DNA of 64,000 nucleotides from Priestia aryabhattai (GCF_023715685.1 NZ_JAMBOQ010000004.1:124001-188000), one strand, 5' to 3'. Positions 1 through 9,495 are shown, counted from the first letter of the stretch. Notes: generated by a model not told the origin, from the sequence alone. A program made the numbers and translations.

Positions 1-1211
1 AAGGAATTGTTTCTTATCCGAGGTCAGACTCAAACTACGTAACAGAAGGAGAAGCGGAAACATTTCCTGAGATTTTAGAAAAGCTGAGTGCTTTTTCTGA
101 ATATGAACATTTATTTCCGCTTCCTTCCGCTTCGATTCTAGAAAATAAACGCTATGTAAATGCAAAAAAAGTGAGCGATCACTATGCGATTATTCCAACG
201 GAACAAGTGAAGGACCCTAGCAAACTGTCAGGAGACGAGCAGAAAATTTACGACCTAGTCGTAAGACGGCTAATTGCGGCACACTATGAAAAAGCGATTT
301 TCGACTATACAACAATTACGACACTCGTGGAAAAGCGAGCAGCTTTTATTTCAAAAGGAAAGCAGCAAATTCAAGAAGGTTGGCGTAAGGTGATTTTTCA
401 AAATGAGAAAGATGACGATGTCATTCTCCCTAATGTTCAAGAAGGCGAAACGGGAAAAGTTATTAAGGTAGACGTGAAAGAAGGTAAAACACAGCCTCCA
501 AAACGCTACACGGAAGGTCAGTTGATTACACTGATGAAGACAGCGGGTAAGCATTTAGATAATGATGAGCTGGAGAAAATTTTAGCAAAATCAGAAGGCT
601 TAGGCACGGAAGCTACGCGTGCTGGAATCATTACAATGCTTAAAGACCGTAAATATGTTGATGTGAAAAAAAACCAAGTATTTGCGACTGATAAAGGAAA
701 GGTATTGATTGACGCGATTGGAGATAAAATTTTAGCTTCTCCAGAAATGACGGCTAAGTGGGAGCAACGTTTAGCTGAAATTGGGCAAGGAGCAGCATCA
801 GCTGCCGCTTTTATGGAACAAACAAAGAAGCTGTCAGCTAAAATTATCGAAGACGCTGTCGAAGCAGAAAGCAAGTGGAACTTCAGCGGATACGACACTG
901 AATCCATTCAGCGAAAAGGCAAAGGCAAAGGTAAAAGTTTTTCTTCTAAATCGTTTGGTTCGTGCAAGCTTTGCGACGGAAAGGTAGTCGATAAAGGCTC
1001 CTTTTACGGATGCTCAAACTATGCAAAAACAAAATGCACATTTACCGTATCGAAAAAGATTTTAGGTAAAACAGTCACGCAAGCTAATTTAAAAAAGCTG
1101 TTAAGCGAAGGACAGACAGACTTGATTGAAGGTTTTAAAAAAGGTGATAAGACATTTAATTCCAAGTTAGAATGGAAAGAAAACAAAGTGCAGTTTTTAT
1201 TTGAAAAGTAG
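1..1211 (+). CDS. topB: DNA topoisomerase III, C-terminal part (5' end outside window)
   Basis: Type IA topoisomerase that passes single DNA strands and resolves recombination or replication intermediates. The open frame runs in from base 1 in frame 3, so only about the last 402 residues are present. The motif SYPRSDS is encoded at the left edge; its Tyr (bases 15-17) is the expected catalytic tyrosine of the TopB family. Conserved text such as EGLGTEATRAGII and a C-terminal zinc-ribbon-like segment (CKLC then C and C, around bases 961-1040) follow. The in-frame GTG at 171 is internal, not a start. A strong terminator lies just downstream, so this is the end of its transcript. Confidence 0.95.
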   Translation, partial: GIVSYPRSDSNYVTEGEAETFPEILEKLSAFSEYEHLFPLPSASILENKRYVNAKKVSDHYAIIPTEQVKDPSKLSGDEQKIYDLVVRRLIAAHYEKAIFDYTTITTLVEKRAAFISKGKQQIQEGWRKVIFQNEKDDDVILPNVQEGETGKVIKVDVKEGKTQPPKRYTEGQLITLMKTAGKHLDNDELEKILAKSEGLGTEATRAGIITMLKDRKYVDVKKNQVFATDKGKVLIDAIGDKILASPEMTAKWEQRLAEIGQGAASAAAFMEQTKKLSAKIIEDAVEAESKWNFSGYDTESIQRKGKGKGKSFSSKSFGSCKLCDGKVVDKGSFYGCSNYAKTKCTFTVSKKILGKTVTQANLKKLLSEGQTDLIEGFKKGDKTFNSKLEWKENKVQFLFEK

Positions 1212-1216
1212 AGAAA

Positions 1217-1249
1217 TAAAAAGCGTTTGCTAAAGAGCAAGCGCTTTTT
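1217..1249 (+). terminator. Rho-independent terminator after topB
   Basis: Inverted repeat AAAAAGCGtTTGCT / AGCAAgCGCTTTTT around a short loop, ending in a T run, six bases after the topB stop. Confidence 0.85.
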
Positions 1250-1323
1250 GTATATGAAAAACAGGAGTTTTCCAGCTTTTCTAGAATCTCTTACGTAGTT
1301 TACTTATACAAAGGATGAGATTG

Positions 1324-1722
1324 ATGAAACGAACGAGTAAAGGGATGATTCCGTTTTGGGATTATATTGGCATCGAAGAAACGCTGCTTGAAAAAGGATA
1401 TGCAGAGTTAAAAATTACAATTCAATCGCAGCTTCTTCAAGGAAGAGGAACGGTTCATGGAGGCGTTATTGCCACGCTTATCGACGCGGCGGTTGGTTCG
1501 GCTGTGCGGTCTTCTCTTTCTGAGGAGGAAAGTGCCAGTACAGTTGAGTTAAAAGTGAATTACACAAGACCAGGAATAGGTGAATATTTAGTTGCAAAGT
1601 CTACACTGTCTCACCGTGGCAAAACGCTTGCTGTTGGAGAAGTGAAAATTGAAGACAGCAGCGGCAAGCTTGTTGCGCTTGGCAGTGCAACGTATATGAT
1701 TTTTTCAGTAGAAAAAGCTTAG
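1324..1722 (+). CDS. PaaI/YdiI-family hotdog-fold thioesterase
   Basis: A probable acyl-CoA thioesterase of 132 residues. The signature GTVHGGVIATLIDAAVG matches the hotdog thioesterase active-site loop and helix, and the late NYTRPG plus hydrophobic strands complete one hotdog domain. The ATG at 1315 overlaps the ribosome site, so the ATG at 1324 (AAAGGATGA eight bases upstream) is preferred. The substrate cannot be inferred. The last codons lie inside a perfect palindrome shared with the convergent Nudix gene, so both proteins end in SVEKA. Confidence 0.8.
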   Translation: MKRTSKGMIPFWDYIGIEETLLEKGYAELKITIQSQLLQGRGTVHGGVIATLIDAAVGSAVRSSLSEEESASTVELKVNYTRPGIGEYLVAKSTLSHRGKTLAVGEVKIEDSSGKLVALGSATYMIFSVEKA

Positions 1723-1744
1723 ATTCTAAGCTTTTTCTACTGAA
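1704..1744. terminator. Bidirectional terminator formed by a perfect 41-bp palindrome
   Basis: Twenty-base arms centred on base 1724 match without a mismatch. The hairpin covers the 3' coding ends and stop codons of both convergent genes and gives a T-rich 3' arm on either strand. Confidence 0.85.
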
Positions 1745-2355
1745 TGAAGATGCTGGCTAATGAATGTAATAATCGTTTCATAGTAAGCTTTGGGATGAGG
1801 AGCAAATTCACTTTTGTGTGCTATACGGTGAATAGGCTCTTTTTTATTTGTTATTCCTTCAATGATCAGTTCTATTTGATTTCCAAGCCACAGTTCGCAA
1901 AAGTGAGAAAACGGCGCTTTTACAAGTCCTGATACTTCTTCTTGCTGCAAAGTAAAAGCACTGAGCGGATGAGAGCTGTGGTATAAAAATACGTGTGCTA
2001 ATTCTTTATCAATATAGTGTGCCTGAGATACTTCGTATTTAAAGACATCCACAGGAAGCAATTCATCAAATGAAATGTTTACGCCGAGTTCTTCGTGAAT
2101 TTCTCTTACTCCGTCCTGAGCGGTTTCTGTATGAAGCAAATGTCCCGCAGCTGTGATATCGAGTGCACTGGGATAATCTTGTTTTTGCTCGCTGCGAATT
2201 TGAAAAAAAATATAGTCTGTATCATTTTCTCTGCTGACAAACCAGCAGTGAAACGCTTCGTGCCAATAGCCTTTTTCATGAACTTCTTTGCGAGACGCTG
2301 TTCCTATGCGCTGCTGTTGGTCGTTAAATACGGTTAACACTTCATCGTTCATCAT
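1726..2355 (-). CDS. Nudix hydrolase
   Basis: A 209-residue Nudix-fold hydrolase, probably acting on a nucleoside diphosphate derivative or an isoprenoid-type pyrophosphate. The Nudix box reads GHLLHTETAQDGVREIHEEL: the G-x5-E part and REIHEELG are intact, but the spacing between E and RE is six residues rather than seven, a variant I recall from a Firmicutes subgroup that carries the ED/QDGxRE text. The ribosome site GGGGG precedes two adjacent ATGs (2355 and 2352); either could be used. Convergent with the thioesterase. Confidence 0.8.
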   Translation of the reverse strand: MMNDEVLTVFNDQQQRIGTASRKEVHEKGYWHEAFHCWFVSRENDTDYIFFQIRSEQKQDYPSALDITAAGHLLHTETAQDGVREIHEELGVNISFDELLPVDVFKYEVSQAHYIDKELAHVFLYHSSHPLSAFTLQQEEVSGLVKAPFSHFCELWLGNQIELIIEGITNKKEPIHRIAHKSEFAPHPKAYYETIITFISQHLHSVEKA

Positions 2356-2499
2356 AAGTCCCCCAATTTGTTTCCTACTTCTTTCTACTCTAACCTGTCA
2401 TGAAGGGTATGTAAATAATGGAAGATAAAAAACGCGTTCATACATAAAAATATGCACAAAATAAAGGATACATTAATTTTAGTAAAGAAGGTGCATGCG

Positions 2500-3180
2500 T
2501 TGAATCATTGGATGGAAGTGGTACTTCGTTCAGTGTTGATTTTACTTGGTTTGTTTTTTATTACAAAGCTGTTAGGGAAAAAACAGTTATCCAAACTTTC
2601 TTTTTTTGAATATATCGTTGGCATTACAATTGGAGATATTGCGGGAACAATTTCAATGGATGTAGATTTACAGGCAAGTCATGGCGTAGTAGCGATTTTA
2701 GTGTGGGCATCGTTCCTTATTGTTGTATCTAACGTATCGTTAAAAAGTATAAGCTTTCGAAAAGCGGTGGAAGGGACGACGACGATTCTCATTAAAGAAG
2801 GAAAAATTCTTGAGGAAAATGTAAAAAAAGAAAAATATACAGTAGATGAGCTCATGGAGCAGCTTCGGAAAAAAGATATCTTTTATGTGGAAGACGTAGC
2901 TTTTGCTATGCTTGAAACAAACGGCGAATTAAGCGTGTTGTTAAAAAAAGAAAAGCAGAACGTTACGCGGGAAGATTTATCGTTGAAAGGAGAACATACA
3001 AAATTACCTCAAACGATTATCATGGATGGAAATATAATGAAAGAAGCTGTTCATGAGCTGGGGTATAGCGTAGCGTGGGTTAAAGAGCAGCTAAAAAAGA
3101 AAGGTGCCGCAGTCGACAAGGTATTTTTAGGGCAAGCAGACTCAGCAGGTCATCTGTATCTTGATTATTATGAAGACTAA
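2500..3180 (+). CDS. DUF421 membrane protein (YetF/YrbG type)
   Basis: Membrane protein of about 226 residues, function unproven. Three hydrophobic segments fill roughly residues 4-90 (text such as GKKQLSKLSFFEYIVGI, typical of the YetF family), followed by a soluble alpha/beta domain with KKDIFYVEDVAFAMLE. An upstream ATG at 2452 has no ribosome site. The TTG at 2500 follows AAGAAGGTG by six bases and gives the family-like N-terminus MNHWMEVVLRS, so it is preferred. It is a single-gene unit with its own terminator. Confidence 0.75.
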   Translation: MNHWMEVVLRSVLILLGLFFITKLLGKKQLSKLSFFEYIVGITIGDIAGTISMDVDLQASHGVVAILVWASFLIVVSNVSLKSISFRKAVEGTTTILIKEGKILEENVKKEKYTVDELMEQLRKKDIFYVEDVAFAMLETNGELSVLLKKEKQNVTREDLSLKGEHTKLPQTIIMDGNIMKEAVHELGYSVAWVKEQLKKKGAAVDKVFLGQADSAGHLYLDYYED

Positions 3181-3183
3181 AAG

Positions 3184-3219
3184 AAAACAGAAAGCAAGTA
3201 ACACTTGCTTTCTGTTTTT
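3184..3219. terminator. Terminator between yetF-like gene and secreted hydrolase
   Basis: Perfect 16-base arms AAAACAGAAAGCAAGT / ACTTGCTTTCTGTTTT with a three-base loop. It serves both convergent genes. Confidence 0.85.
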
Positions 3220-3221
3220 GT

Positions 3222-4739
3222 TTAGCGGGGATCTACTTCTTGCCCGGATTTTATGTCGATTACTTTAAGGTTGTTTTGAGGTGCTTTAATATCTTTACTT
3301 GCAGGCGCTGCTTTTTTATTTTCCACCCAGTCTACTAACAAATCAAAAGATTGATGGGCATAAGGAAGCAGGGGCTGAAGCTCTTGATTTGGATCCGTTT
3401 GTTTATTCCATACTAAGCTATCAACATGATTTCCATTTTTTATGGTATAGAGGCGATGAAGCTTTGCTTTACCAGCTTTTTTAACGAGCTTTTCATAGCC
3501 TTCAGCATGGATAGATGGAAAGATAAGTGAATCGAGAGAGCCGGTCATACTGATAAGAGGAACATCGATATCACCTGTATTTTCTACTTTTGCTACATTT
3601 TCTTTTACGCTTTTTGGACGGGTTTGATAGCGATAATTTTCAAAAATGTAATCCCATGAGCGATCGCGTAGGCCTGATGAAGTAAAGTTTAAATAGTTGT
3701 GCCAGTTTGTTCTTCCGGGAGCTGTCGGATCAAAGTGATCACGGTAAATGTTTAATGTGACCGCCCAGTACACTTGATCATGATAATTCCATAATTTTTC
3801 TGATCCTTTCGGAAGACCTGCTTTATACATTTGTTTAATGGCTTTTTTCTGTTCTTTTCCCGTTCCGTACAGCGCTTCTTCTGCGTTGTTTACAACGGGT
3901 GTTAGTGAGCTAATTAAATTGGGCGCTTTTGCACTCCATAATACGCCTTCCCAATCGACGCCTCCATCAAATAAACGAGGCTCTTTTGTTTGTTTTGGAT
4001 TATCGTGTTCAAGTGCGTATCTGACGACATATCCACCGTTTGAAATTCCAATCGCATACGTTGGTACTTTATGATTGTTTCGAATCAAATCGCTTGCAGG
4101 ATTTTTTCGATTGGACGGGTCGATTAGTTTGTCCGAGTAATGAGTAGTCAAGTATTGCTGGGCAGCTTTTGTCATTTGACGATAGCGCATATTCCATTCT
4201 GCTACGCTGTCGTCTTCGTTAGCAAGTGCATTTTTTATTTTAGCAAAAGGATCGTTAGGATCACTTTCTCCTTGCGTTCCTTTATCAATCGCGGCAAACG
4301 CATAGCCTTTTTTAAGGACGTAATCGCTGAATAATAAATCGGTGGACGTTTCGTTGCGCGTGGCAGGAATGCCGGCTACCACAAGTTTCCCATTCCAGTT
4401 ATCAGGAACTCGGATGACGAACTGAGCGTCTTCGAAAATTCCATTTACTTGCGTTCCTTTAACCGCAGCAGGCTGATTGATTCGATACCAGCCTGATTCA
4501 TCTTCAGCTTTTCCCCAGTTATAAGGAGTAAGCCCAATGTTGCCATAGAGCGTAGCTTGCTGATATTGAGCGGGGTTTTTAGTGGTGAGCCAATTCCCAT
4601 TCGCTCCATCAAAATAGGTTTCTGCCGACTGATCAGCATTTGGAATTACATCTGTTTTGTTAGAAGCTTCAACAAGAGATCCTGAAGCTGAAAAACAAAG
4701 AGCAGCAGAAAAAGTAAGCGCTATCATTTTTCGTTTCAC
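3222..4739 (-). CDS. Secreted alpha/beta hydrolase (tannase/feruloyl-esterase or 3HB-oligomer hydrolase-like)
   Basis: A 505-residue exported esterase-like enzyme. Residues 1-25 are a signal peptide (two Lys, hydrophobic core, cleavage near VEA-SN). The nucleophile motif GISNGG gives Ser233. Asp403 ([10 protein letters not shown]) and His438 (GNHVDS) are plausible partners, in the right order for an alpha/beta hydrolase. The GxSxGGY text resembles tannase/feruloyl esterases and oligo-hydroxybutyrate hydrolases, but the substrate cannot be set from sequence. It is monocistronic. Confidence 0.7.
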   Translation of the reverse strand: MKRKMIALTFSAALCFSASGSLVEASNKTDVIPNADQSAETYFDGANGNWLTTKNPAQYQQATLYGNIGLTPYNWGKAEDESGWYRINQPAAVKGTQVNGIFEDAQFVIRVPDNWNGKLVVAGIPATRNETSTDLLFSDYVLKKGYAFAAIDKGTQGESDPNDPFAKIKNALANEDDSVAEWNMRYRQMTKAAQQYLTTHYSDKLIDPSNRKNPASDLIRNNHKVPTYAIGISNGGYVVRYALEHDNPKQTKEPRLFDGGVDWEGVLWSAKAPNLISSLTPVVNNAEEALYGTGKEQKKAIKQMYKAGLPKGSEKLWNYHDQVYWAVTLNIYRDHFDPTAPGRTNWHNYLNFTSSGLRDRSWDYIFENYRYQTRPKSVKENVAKVENTGDIDVPLISMTGSLDSLIFPSIHAEGYEKLVKKAGKAKLHRLYTIKNGNHVDSLVWNKQTDPNQELQPLLPYAHQSFDLLVDWVENKKAAPASKDIKAPQNNLKVIDIKSGQEVDPR

Positions 4740-4996
4740 GTTTCTTCCTCCTCATAAAAATACTACATACCTTTTAAATAAATTCCATAAAAAAGAAAAA
4801 TGTCCTGTTTTAAAATCAGTTTGGAGGAAAGTTTTTTCATTTGTTCCTAAGGTGTTTTTGTCTAACAAACAGGTAAAGTGCATCCAATTCTCTAGTTTCT
4901 TTTTAGGCTGCTTATATTATAATGAAACAAGGATTAAAAAAGACAGGGTAAAACAATCGATTAAATAAGTATAAAAGAGGGTAAGGGAGTAGGTCT

Positions 4997-5908
4997 ATGA
5001 GTAGCTTTAACAGTCAGTTTTTGTATTCCATTACAATCATTCTATTAGGATACATACTAAAACGAACAAACCTCCTTCAGCAAAAAGACGGGGAAGCTTT
5101 AGCACGAATTATTTTTAATATTACAATGCCTTGCTTGATTATTCTCACATTCAGCAGTATTAAAATTGATGGATCGCTTATCTTACTATTAGTTATTGGG
5201 ATTGTCTATGGCTTGCTGTTAGCTGCTGTAGGAATTTTTGTTTTTCGAAAAGATGAGCGAAAAGTGAAAGGCATGCTGACGATGATGATTCCAGGGTTTA
5301 ATATTGGAATGTTTGCTTATCCGTTAGTAGAAGGCATTTGGGGAAAAGAAGGGCTTAAATATTTTGGTATGTTTGATGTCGGAAATGCCTTTGTTATTTT
5401 TGTTTTATGCTATGTAATTGGCAGCTACTATTCAGGAGATGATATTGACATTGAATTTAAAAAGATTTTATACAAAGTATTAAAATCGATGCCGCTTCTT
5501 ACCTATGTAATCATTTGTCTTCTTGCGATTATAGGCATTCATTTACCATCATATGTATTAGACGTTTCAAGCATTATCTCTAAAGCTAATATGCCGCTTT
5601 CTCTTTTGCTTTTAGGTGTATATTTAAATTTTTCGTTCCAAAAAAGCTACTTGAAAAAAATTATTATGTTTTTAAGTATCCGCTACGTAATCGGACTTGG
5701 CGTAGGAATTGCGCTGTTTTTCTTGCTTCCATTTGAAGATATGTTCCGGTATACAATCTTAGTTTGCTTCATTCTACCGGTAGCGGGATCAGTTTTACCT
5801 TACGCAGTAGAATTCAAATACGATCAAAAATTTGTCGGCACCGTGTCAAATATGACTATTCTGCTGAGCTTTTTACTGCTGTGGGGAATGACAAATATTT
5901 TAATGTAA
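4997..5908 (+). CDS. AEC-family permease (auxin efflux carrier/malate permease fold)
   Basis: Inner-membrane transporter of 303 residues with about ten hydrophobic segments and the AEC-type early text NITMPCLIILTFS, then MIPGFNIGMFAYPL. Bacillus members have been linked to malate or other organic acids; the substrate here is unknown. The start ATG has GTAAGGGAG upstream. It is a single transcription unit closed by a strong terminator just before zwf. Confidence 0.8.
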   Translation: MSSFNSQFLYSITIILLGYILKRTNLLQQKDGEALARIIFNITMPCLIILTFSSIKIDGSLILLLVIGIVYGLLLAAVGIFVFRKDERKVKGMLTMMIPGFNIGMFAYPLVEGIWGKEGLKYFGMFDVGNAFVIFVLCYVIGSYYSGDDIDIEFKKILYKVLKSMPLLTYVIICLLAIIGIHLPSYVLDVSSIISKANMPLSLLLLGVYLNFSFQKSYLKKIIMFLSIRYVIGLGVGIALFFLLPFEDMFRYTILVCFILPVAGSVLPYAVEFKYDQKFVGTVSNMTILLSFLLLWGMTNILM

Positions 5909-5913
5909 ATAAC

Positions 5914-5945
5914 AAAGGACGCTCGCACTTGTGAGCGTCCTTTTT
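5914..5945 (+). terminator. Terminator after AEC permease
   Basis: Stem AAAGGACGCTCgCAC / GTGaGCGTCCTTT with a two-base loop and T run. Confidence 0.85.
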
Positions 5946-6033
5946 GATGAAAAAAGGATATTCCCAAATAAACAGAGGTAAGCTAGGAGAAGAGAAAATC
6001 CATCATACATACAACCTGACGGGAGGAAAAAAA

Positions 6034-7533
6034 GTGGAGTCCTTAACTTTTGTTTTATTTGGCGCAACGGGTGATTTAGCAAAAAGAAAAATCTTTCCCG
6101 CTCTTTATAATTTATTTACAGACAAAAAGCTCCCTGCTGCTATTTCTATTATTGGGTCGGGGTACGAGCAGCTATCTCATGCTGATTTTAAAGAGCATGT
6201 AAAGCAATCTATAAACGATTTTTCGAGACGGAAAATGGAAAGTAACGAAGAAGCTTTTTTGTCGCTGTTTCATTATCAAGCAGTAGAGGCAAGCAAAACA
6301 GAAGATTACGAACAGCTACTAAAGCTTGTTAATGAGCAAGAAACCAATCATGGAAGTGAAGGGAATCGTTTATTTTATTTGTCCGTAGCACCCGAATACT
6401 TCGATGTAATTGCCCTGCATATAAAAAAAAGCGGCTTGGACCAAACCAGCGGCTGGAAGCGCCTTATGATTGAAAAGCCGTTTGGACATGATCTTGCTTC
6501 AGCAAGAGAGCTTAATGAGAAGCTAAGCAGTACATTTAAAGAAGAGGAAATTTATCGAATTGATCATTATTTAGGTAAACCGATGGTGCAAAATTTAGAA
6601 GCGCTTGAATTTACGAACCCCGTACTGCAATCGCTGTGGAATAACAAACACATTGCGAACGTGCAAATTACGGCAAGTGAAACAGTCGGTGTTGAAAATC
6701 GTGCAGGGTATTATGATCATACGGGGGCCATACGCGACATGATTCAAAATCATATGCTACAGGTTCTCATGATGACAGCCATGCATCTTCCAAAACGGAT
6801 TTGCTCAGAAAACATTTTAGAAGAAAAGCAAAAAGTAATGGAGTCCCTGAGAAAAATTCAAGGGGAAGAAGTAGCTCGCGATGTTGTACGAGGACAATAT
6901 GGAAGCGGAGAAATCGATCACAAATCTGTTAGAGGATACAAAGAAGAGCCCGGCGTAGAAGCAGACTCTAAAAATGACACGTTTGTAGCAGCGCGTTTAT
7001 GGATTGATAATCCATTTTGGAAAGGTGTTCCTTTTTATATTCGAACGGGCAAACGAATGAAAGAAAAATCAACTCGTATCGTAGTAGAATTTAAAGATTC
7101 CTTAAAAGGTCTGTATGAAACTCCTTATGACAAAGTAGCACCAAACTTATTTATTATCGAAATTAGTCCAAGCGAAAACGTCGCTCTGCAGCTTAATAGC
7201 AAAAATCCATTAAAAAATGGTGTTATTGAGCCGGTTCGTATTACGTTTTCAAGAGAAGAAGAAAGTGTCCCGGAAGCATATGAACGAATTATTTACGACG
7301 CATTAATCGGCGACTCCACATTTTTCGCTCATTGGAAAGAAGTAGAACTATCTTGGCAGTGGGTGCAGCCTGTATTAGATGCATTTGAGGCTGATATGCT
7401 GCCGCTTCATGAATATCCATCTGGTTCACAAGGCCCTAAAGAAGCGCAGAAATTAGTTGCACAAGAAGGCTTTAAATGGTGGCTCGATGACGATGAACAT
7501 GGGGAAGCACCTGGAGTGTTTTTACCGATTTGA
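6034..7533 (+). CDS. zwf: Glucose-6-phosphate 1-dehydrogenase
   Basis: Oxidises glucose 6-phosphate to 6-phosphogluconolactone with NADP+, opening the oxidative pentose phosphate pathway in the cytoplasm. The 499-residue product has the dinucleotide motif FGATGDLAKRK (residues 9-19), the active-site signature RIDHYLGK with Asp177 and His178, and a second catalytic His240 in QNHMLQ. The frame opens earlier (5944), but a GTG at 6034 sits seven bases after GGGAGG and gives the family N-terminus MESLTFVLFGATG. No gnd or gntZ neighbour is present. Confidence 0.95.
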   Translation: MESLTFVLFGATGDLAKRKIFPALYNLFTDKKLPAAISIIGSGYEQLSHADFKEHVKQSINDFSRRKMESNEEAFLSLFHYQAVEASKTEDYEQLLKLVNEQETNHGSEGNRLFYLSVAPEYFDVIALHIKKSGLDQTSGWKRLMIEKPFGHDLASARELNEKLSSTFKEEEIYRIDHYLGKPMVQNLEALEFTNPVLQSLWNNKHIANVQITASETVGVENRAGYYDHTGAIRDMIQNHMLQVLMMTAMHLPKRICSENILEEKQKVMESLRKIQGEEVARDVVRGQYGSGEIDHKSVRGYKEEPGVEADSKNDTFVAARLWIDNPFWKGVPFYIRTGKRMKEKSTRIVVEFKDSLKGLYETPYDKVAPNLFIIEISPSENVALQLNSKNPLKNGVIEPVRITFSREEESVPEAYERIIYDALIGDSTFFAHWKEVELSWQWVQPVLDAFEADMLPLHEYPSGSQGPKEAQKLVAQEGFKWWLDDDEHGEAPGVFLPI

Positions 7534-7566
7534 AAAAAGCGCCTCTTAATTTAAAGAGGCGCTTTT
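7534..7566. terminator. Terminator shared by zwf and the GntR regulator
   Basis: AAAAGCGCCTCTT / AAGAGGCGCTTTT hairpin between convergent genes; the right arm lies in the 3' coding end of the minus-strand gene. Confidence 0.8.
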
Positions 7567-8223
7567 GATGGTTAATCGTTTTTGTAAATGAACAAGATCA
7601 TGATGTAAATGTTTTTGCATATGCTCAACGGCCTTTAAACTGCGTTTTTTCATAAAGGTGAACACTTGCTGATGCTCATCTAAAATCTCAGCAGCCCGTC
7701 CTTTACCTTTAAAATTAAGCACCCGACAAAAATAAATCAATACATTTACGCTATCGAGCTGTTTTTTTAAATGTTTATTATGACTATATTGAAGAATCAA
7801 CTGATGAAAATGTTCATTTAGTTCAATAAGCCGAGAATCTTCGGCTCCTTGCTGCATTTCCTCAGTGGTTCTGTTTAACAACTGCTCAATGAAAAGAAGC
7901 TCTTCATCCGAAGCGCGAGTGATACACAGCTCAACGGCTAAAGACTCTAAAGCTGTACGAATTTGATAAATCTCTTCTACGTCTTCAGTAGACAGGGAAT
8001 AAACAATAAAGCCTGTTTTTTGATCTGCAACTAAAAGGCCGTCTTTTTCTAATAAACGCATTGCTTCTCTTATAGGAGAGCGGCTGACCCCGAATGCTTT
8101 AGCTAGCTGGGTTTCATTGATTCGCTGACCCGGTTCATATTCACCGTTCACAATCATTTGCTTAATTTTTTCATAAAATTGAAGATAGTATGGTAACGGC
8201 TTATGTAAATCAAAATTGTTCAT
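7546..8223 (-). CDS. GntR/FadR-family (FCD domain) transcriptional regulator
   Basis: A 225-residue repressor-like protein. The N-terminal winged helix-turn-helix (GQRINETQLAKAFGVSRSPI and following) is followed by an all-helical FCD domain with His-rich metal or ligand positions (NEHFHQ, DEHQQ, HLHHDL). The ATG at 8223 (GAGGT six bases upstream) is preferred to 8250. It is divergent from the tartrate/malate dehydrogenase gene, so it probably controls that gene in response to a dicarboxylate. An operator-like palindrome lies in the shared upstream region. Confidence 0.85.
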   Translation of the reverse strand: MNNFDLHKPLPYYLQFYEKIKQMIVNGEYEPGQRINETQLAKAFGVSRSPIREAMRLLEKDGLLVADQKTGFIVYSLSTEDVEEIYQIRTALESLAVELCITRASDEELLFIEQLLNRTTEEMQQGAEDSRLIELNEHFHQLILQYSHNKHLKKQLDSVNVLIYFCRVLNFKGKGRAAEILDEHQQVFTFMKKRSLKAVEHMQKHLHHDLVHLQKRLTIKSASLN

Positions 8224-8334
8224 TGATATACCTCGTTTATTTATAATCATTTATTTCCTAATTATAATACGCTTGTTCATAAGAGTCATAATAATTTTTG
8301 ATTTTTTAAGAGAATGACTATATTCAGAATTTTC

Positions 8335-8394
8335 TTGAGAAAAACCTCCTTATTCAGTATAATCAAATAGATAATATAAGTCGACGGTCGACCG
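8335..8394 (+). promoter_or_regulatory. Promoter and candidate GntR operator for the dehydrogenase gene
   Basis: TTGAGA (8335-8340), 17-base spacer, TATAAT (8358-8363). Downstream, overlapping the expected early transcribed region, is the 10-bp palindrome CGGTCGACCG (8385-8394) preceded by a second GTCGAC copy (8380-8385). A site here would block elongation or initiation. Binding is inferred. Confidence 0.6.
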
Positions 8395-8432
8395 ATAGTT
8401 TTTTTTACATAAAAGACACAGGGGGATTTTCT

Positions 8433-9488
8433 ATGAAAACGTTAAAAATAGCGAATATACCAGGAGATGGAGTAGGGAAAGAAGTTGTACCGGCTGCGGT
8501 TAGAGTCCTTCATACGATTGCAGATATTCACGGGGGATTAAAATTTGAATTTACAGAATTTCCTTGGAGCTGTGATTATTATTTGAAGTACGGACAGATG
8601 ATGCCTGAAGATGGGCTAAAGCAGCTTCAAGACTTTGACGGAATTTTTTTAGGAGCCGTAGGAAATTTAAATCTTGTGCCAGATCACGTGTCACTATGGG
8701 GTCTACTCATTAAGATCCGTCGAGAATTTCAGCAGGTAATTAATATTCGTCCAGCCAAGAGGTTAAAAGGCATCGCATCTCCACTAACGAACCCAAAAGA
8801 TTTTGATTTAATCGTTGTTCGCGAAAATAGTGAAGGGGAATACAGTGAAGTAGGAGGCCGGATTTATCAAGGAGAAGATCAAATTTCTATTCAAAATGCG
8901 GTTTTTTCCCGAAAAGGAACAGAACGAGCGATGCGCTATGCGTTTGAATTAGCTTCTAAAAGAAAAGCAAAAGTTACAAGCGCAACGAAGTCAAATGGAA
9001 TTGTGCATTCCATGCCGTTTTGGGACGAAGTGTTTCAAGATGTCGCAAAGAGTTATCCTCATATTGAAACAGATTCACAGCACATCGATGCGCTGGCGGC
9101 TTTTTTCATCACGAAGCCGAGTCGTTTTGATGTAATTGTGGCAAGTAATTTATTTGGAGATATTTTAACAGATATCGGAGCTGCTATTATGGGAAGTATT
9201 GGCGTTGCTCCTGCTGCAAATATTAATGTGAACGGCAAATATCCCTCTATGTTTGAACCCGTGCACGGGTCTGCTCCTGATATTGTCGGAAAAGGAATTG
9301 CAAACCCAATTGGACAGGTTTGGACGGCAAAAATGATGTTGGATCATTTTGGTGAACAAGAATTAGGCAGTCATTTGTTAGAGGTTATTGAACAAGTGAC
9401 GGAATCGGGCATCGTTACACCAGATGTTGGAGGCAACGCAACTACTAGTGAAGTAACGGATCAGATTATTTTTCATTTAAAGAAGTGA
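8433..9488 (+). CDS. Tartrate/D-malate dehydrogenase (isopropylmalate dehydrogenase superfamily)
   Basis: A 351-residue NAD-dependent, metal-dependent beta-decarboxylating dehydrogenase. It has IPGDGVGKEV near the N-terminus, the arginine-rich substrate segment IRREFQQVINIRPAK, ENSEGEYS, the lysine segment TSATKSNG, the metal aspartates in NLFGDILTDIGAA, and EPVHGSAPDI. The text matches the YcsA/tartrate-D-malate group better than LeuB (no leu neighbours). It probably feeds C4 dicarboxylates to pyruvate. The divergent GntR regulator supports an inducible catabolic role. Confidence 0.85.
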   Translation: MKTLKIANIPGDGVGKEVVPAAVRVLHTIADIHGGLKFEFTEFPWSCDYYLKYGQMMPEDGLKQLQDFDGIFLGAVGNLNLVPDHVSLWGLLIKIRREFQQVINIRPAKRLKGIASPLTNPKDFDLIVVRENSEGEYSEVGGRIYQGEDQISIQNAVFSRKGTERAMRYAFELASKRKAKVTSATKSNGIVHSMPFWDEVFQDVAKSYPHIETDSQHIDALAAFFITKPSRFDVIVASNLFGDILTDIGAAIMGSIGVAPAANINVNGKYPSMFEPVHGSAPDIVGKGIANPIGQVWTAKMMLDHFGEQELGSHLLEVIEQVTESGIVTPDVGGNATTSEVTDQIIFHLKK

Positions 9489-9495
9489 AGGTTCT

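Noticed and set aside
171..1211. topB as a complete gene starting at GTG 171
   Set aside because: The frame is open to the window edge and encodes the catalytic Tyr motif before base 171, so the gene simply begins outside the window.
4657..4968. A 103-codon plus-strand ORF over the start of the secreted hydrolase gene
   Set aside because: It is antisense to the signal peptide region and extends into AT-rich intergenic DNA without a ribosome site.
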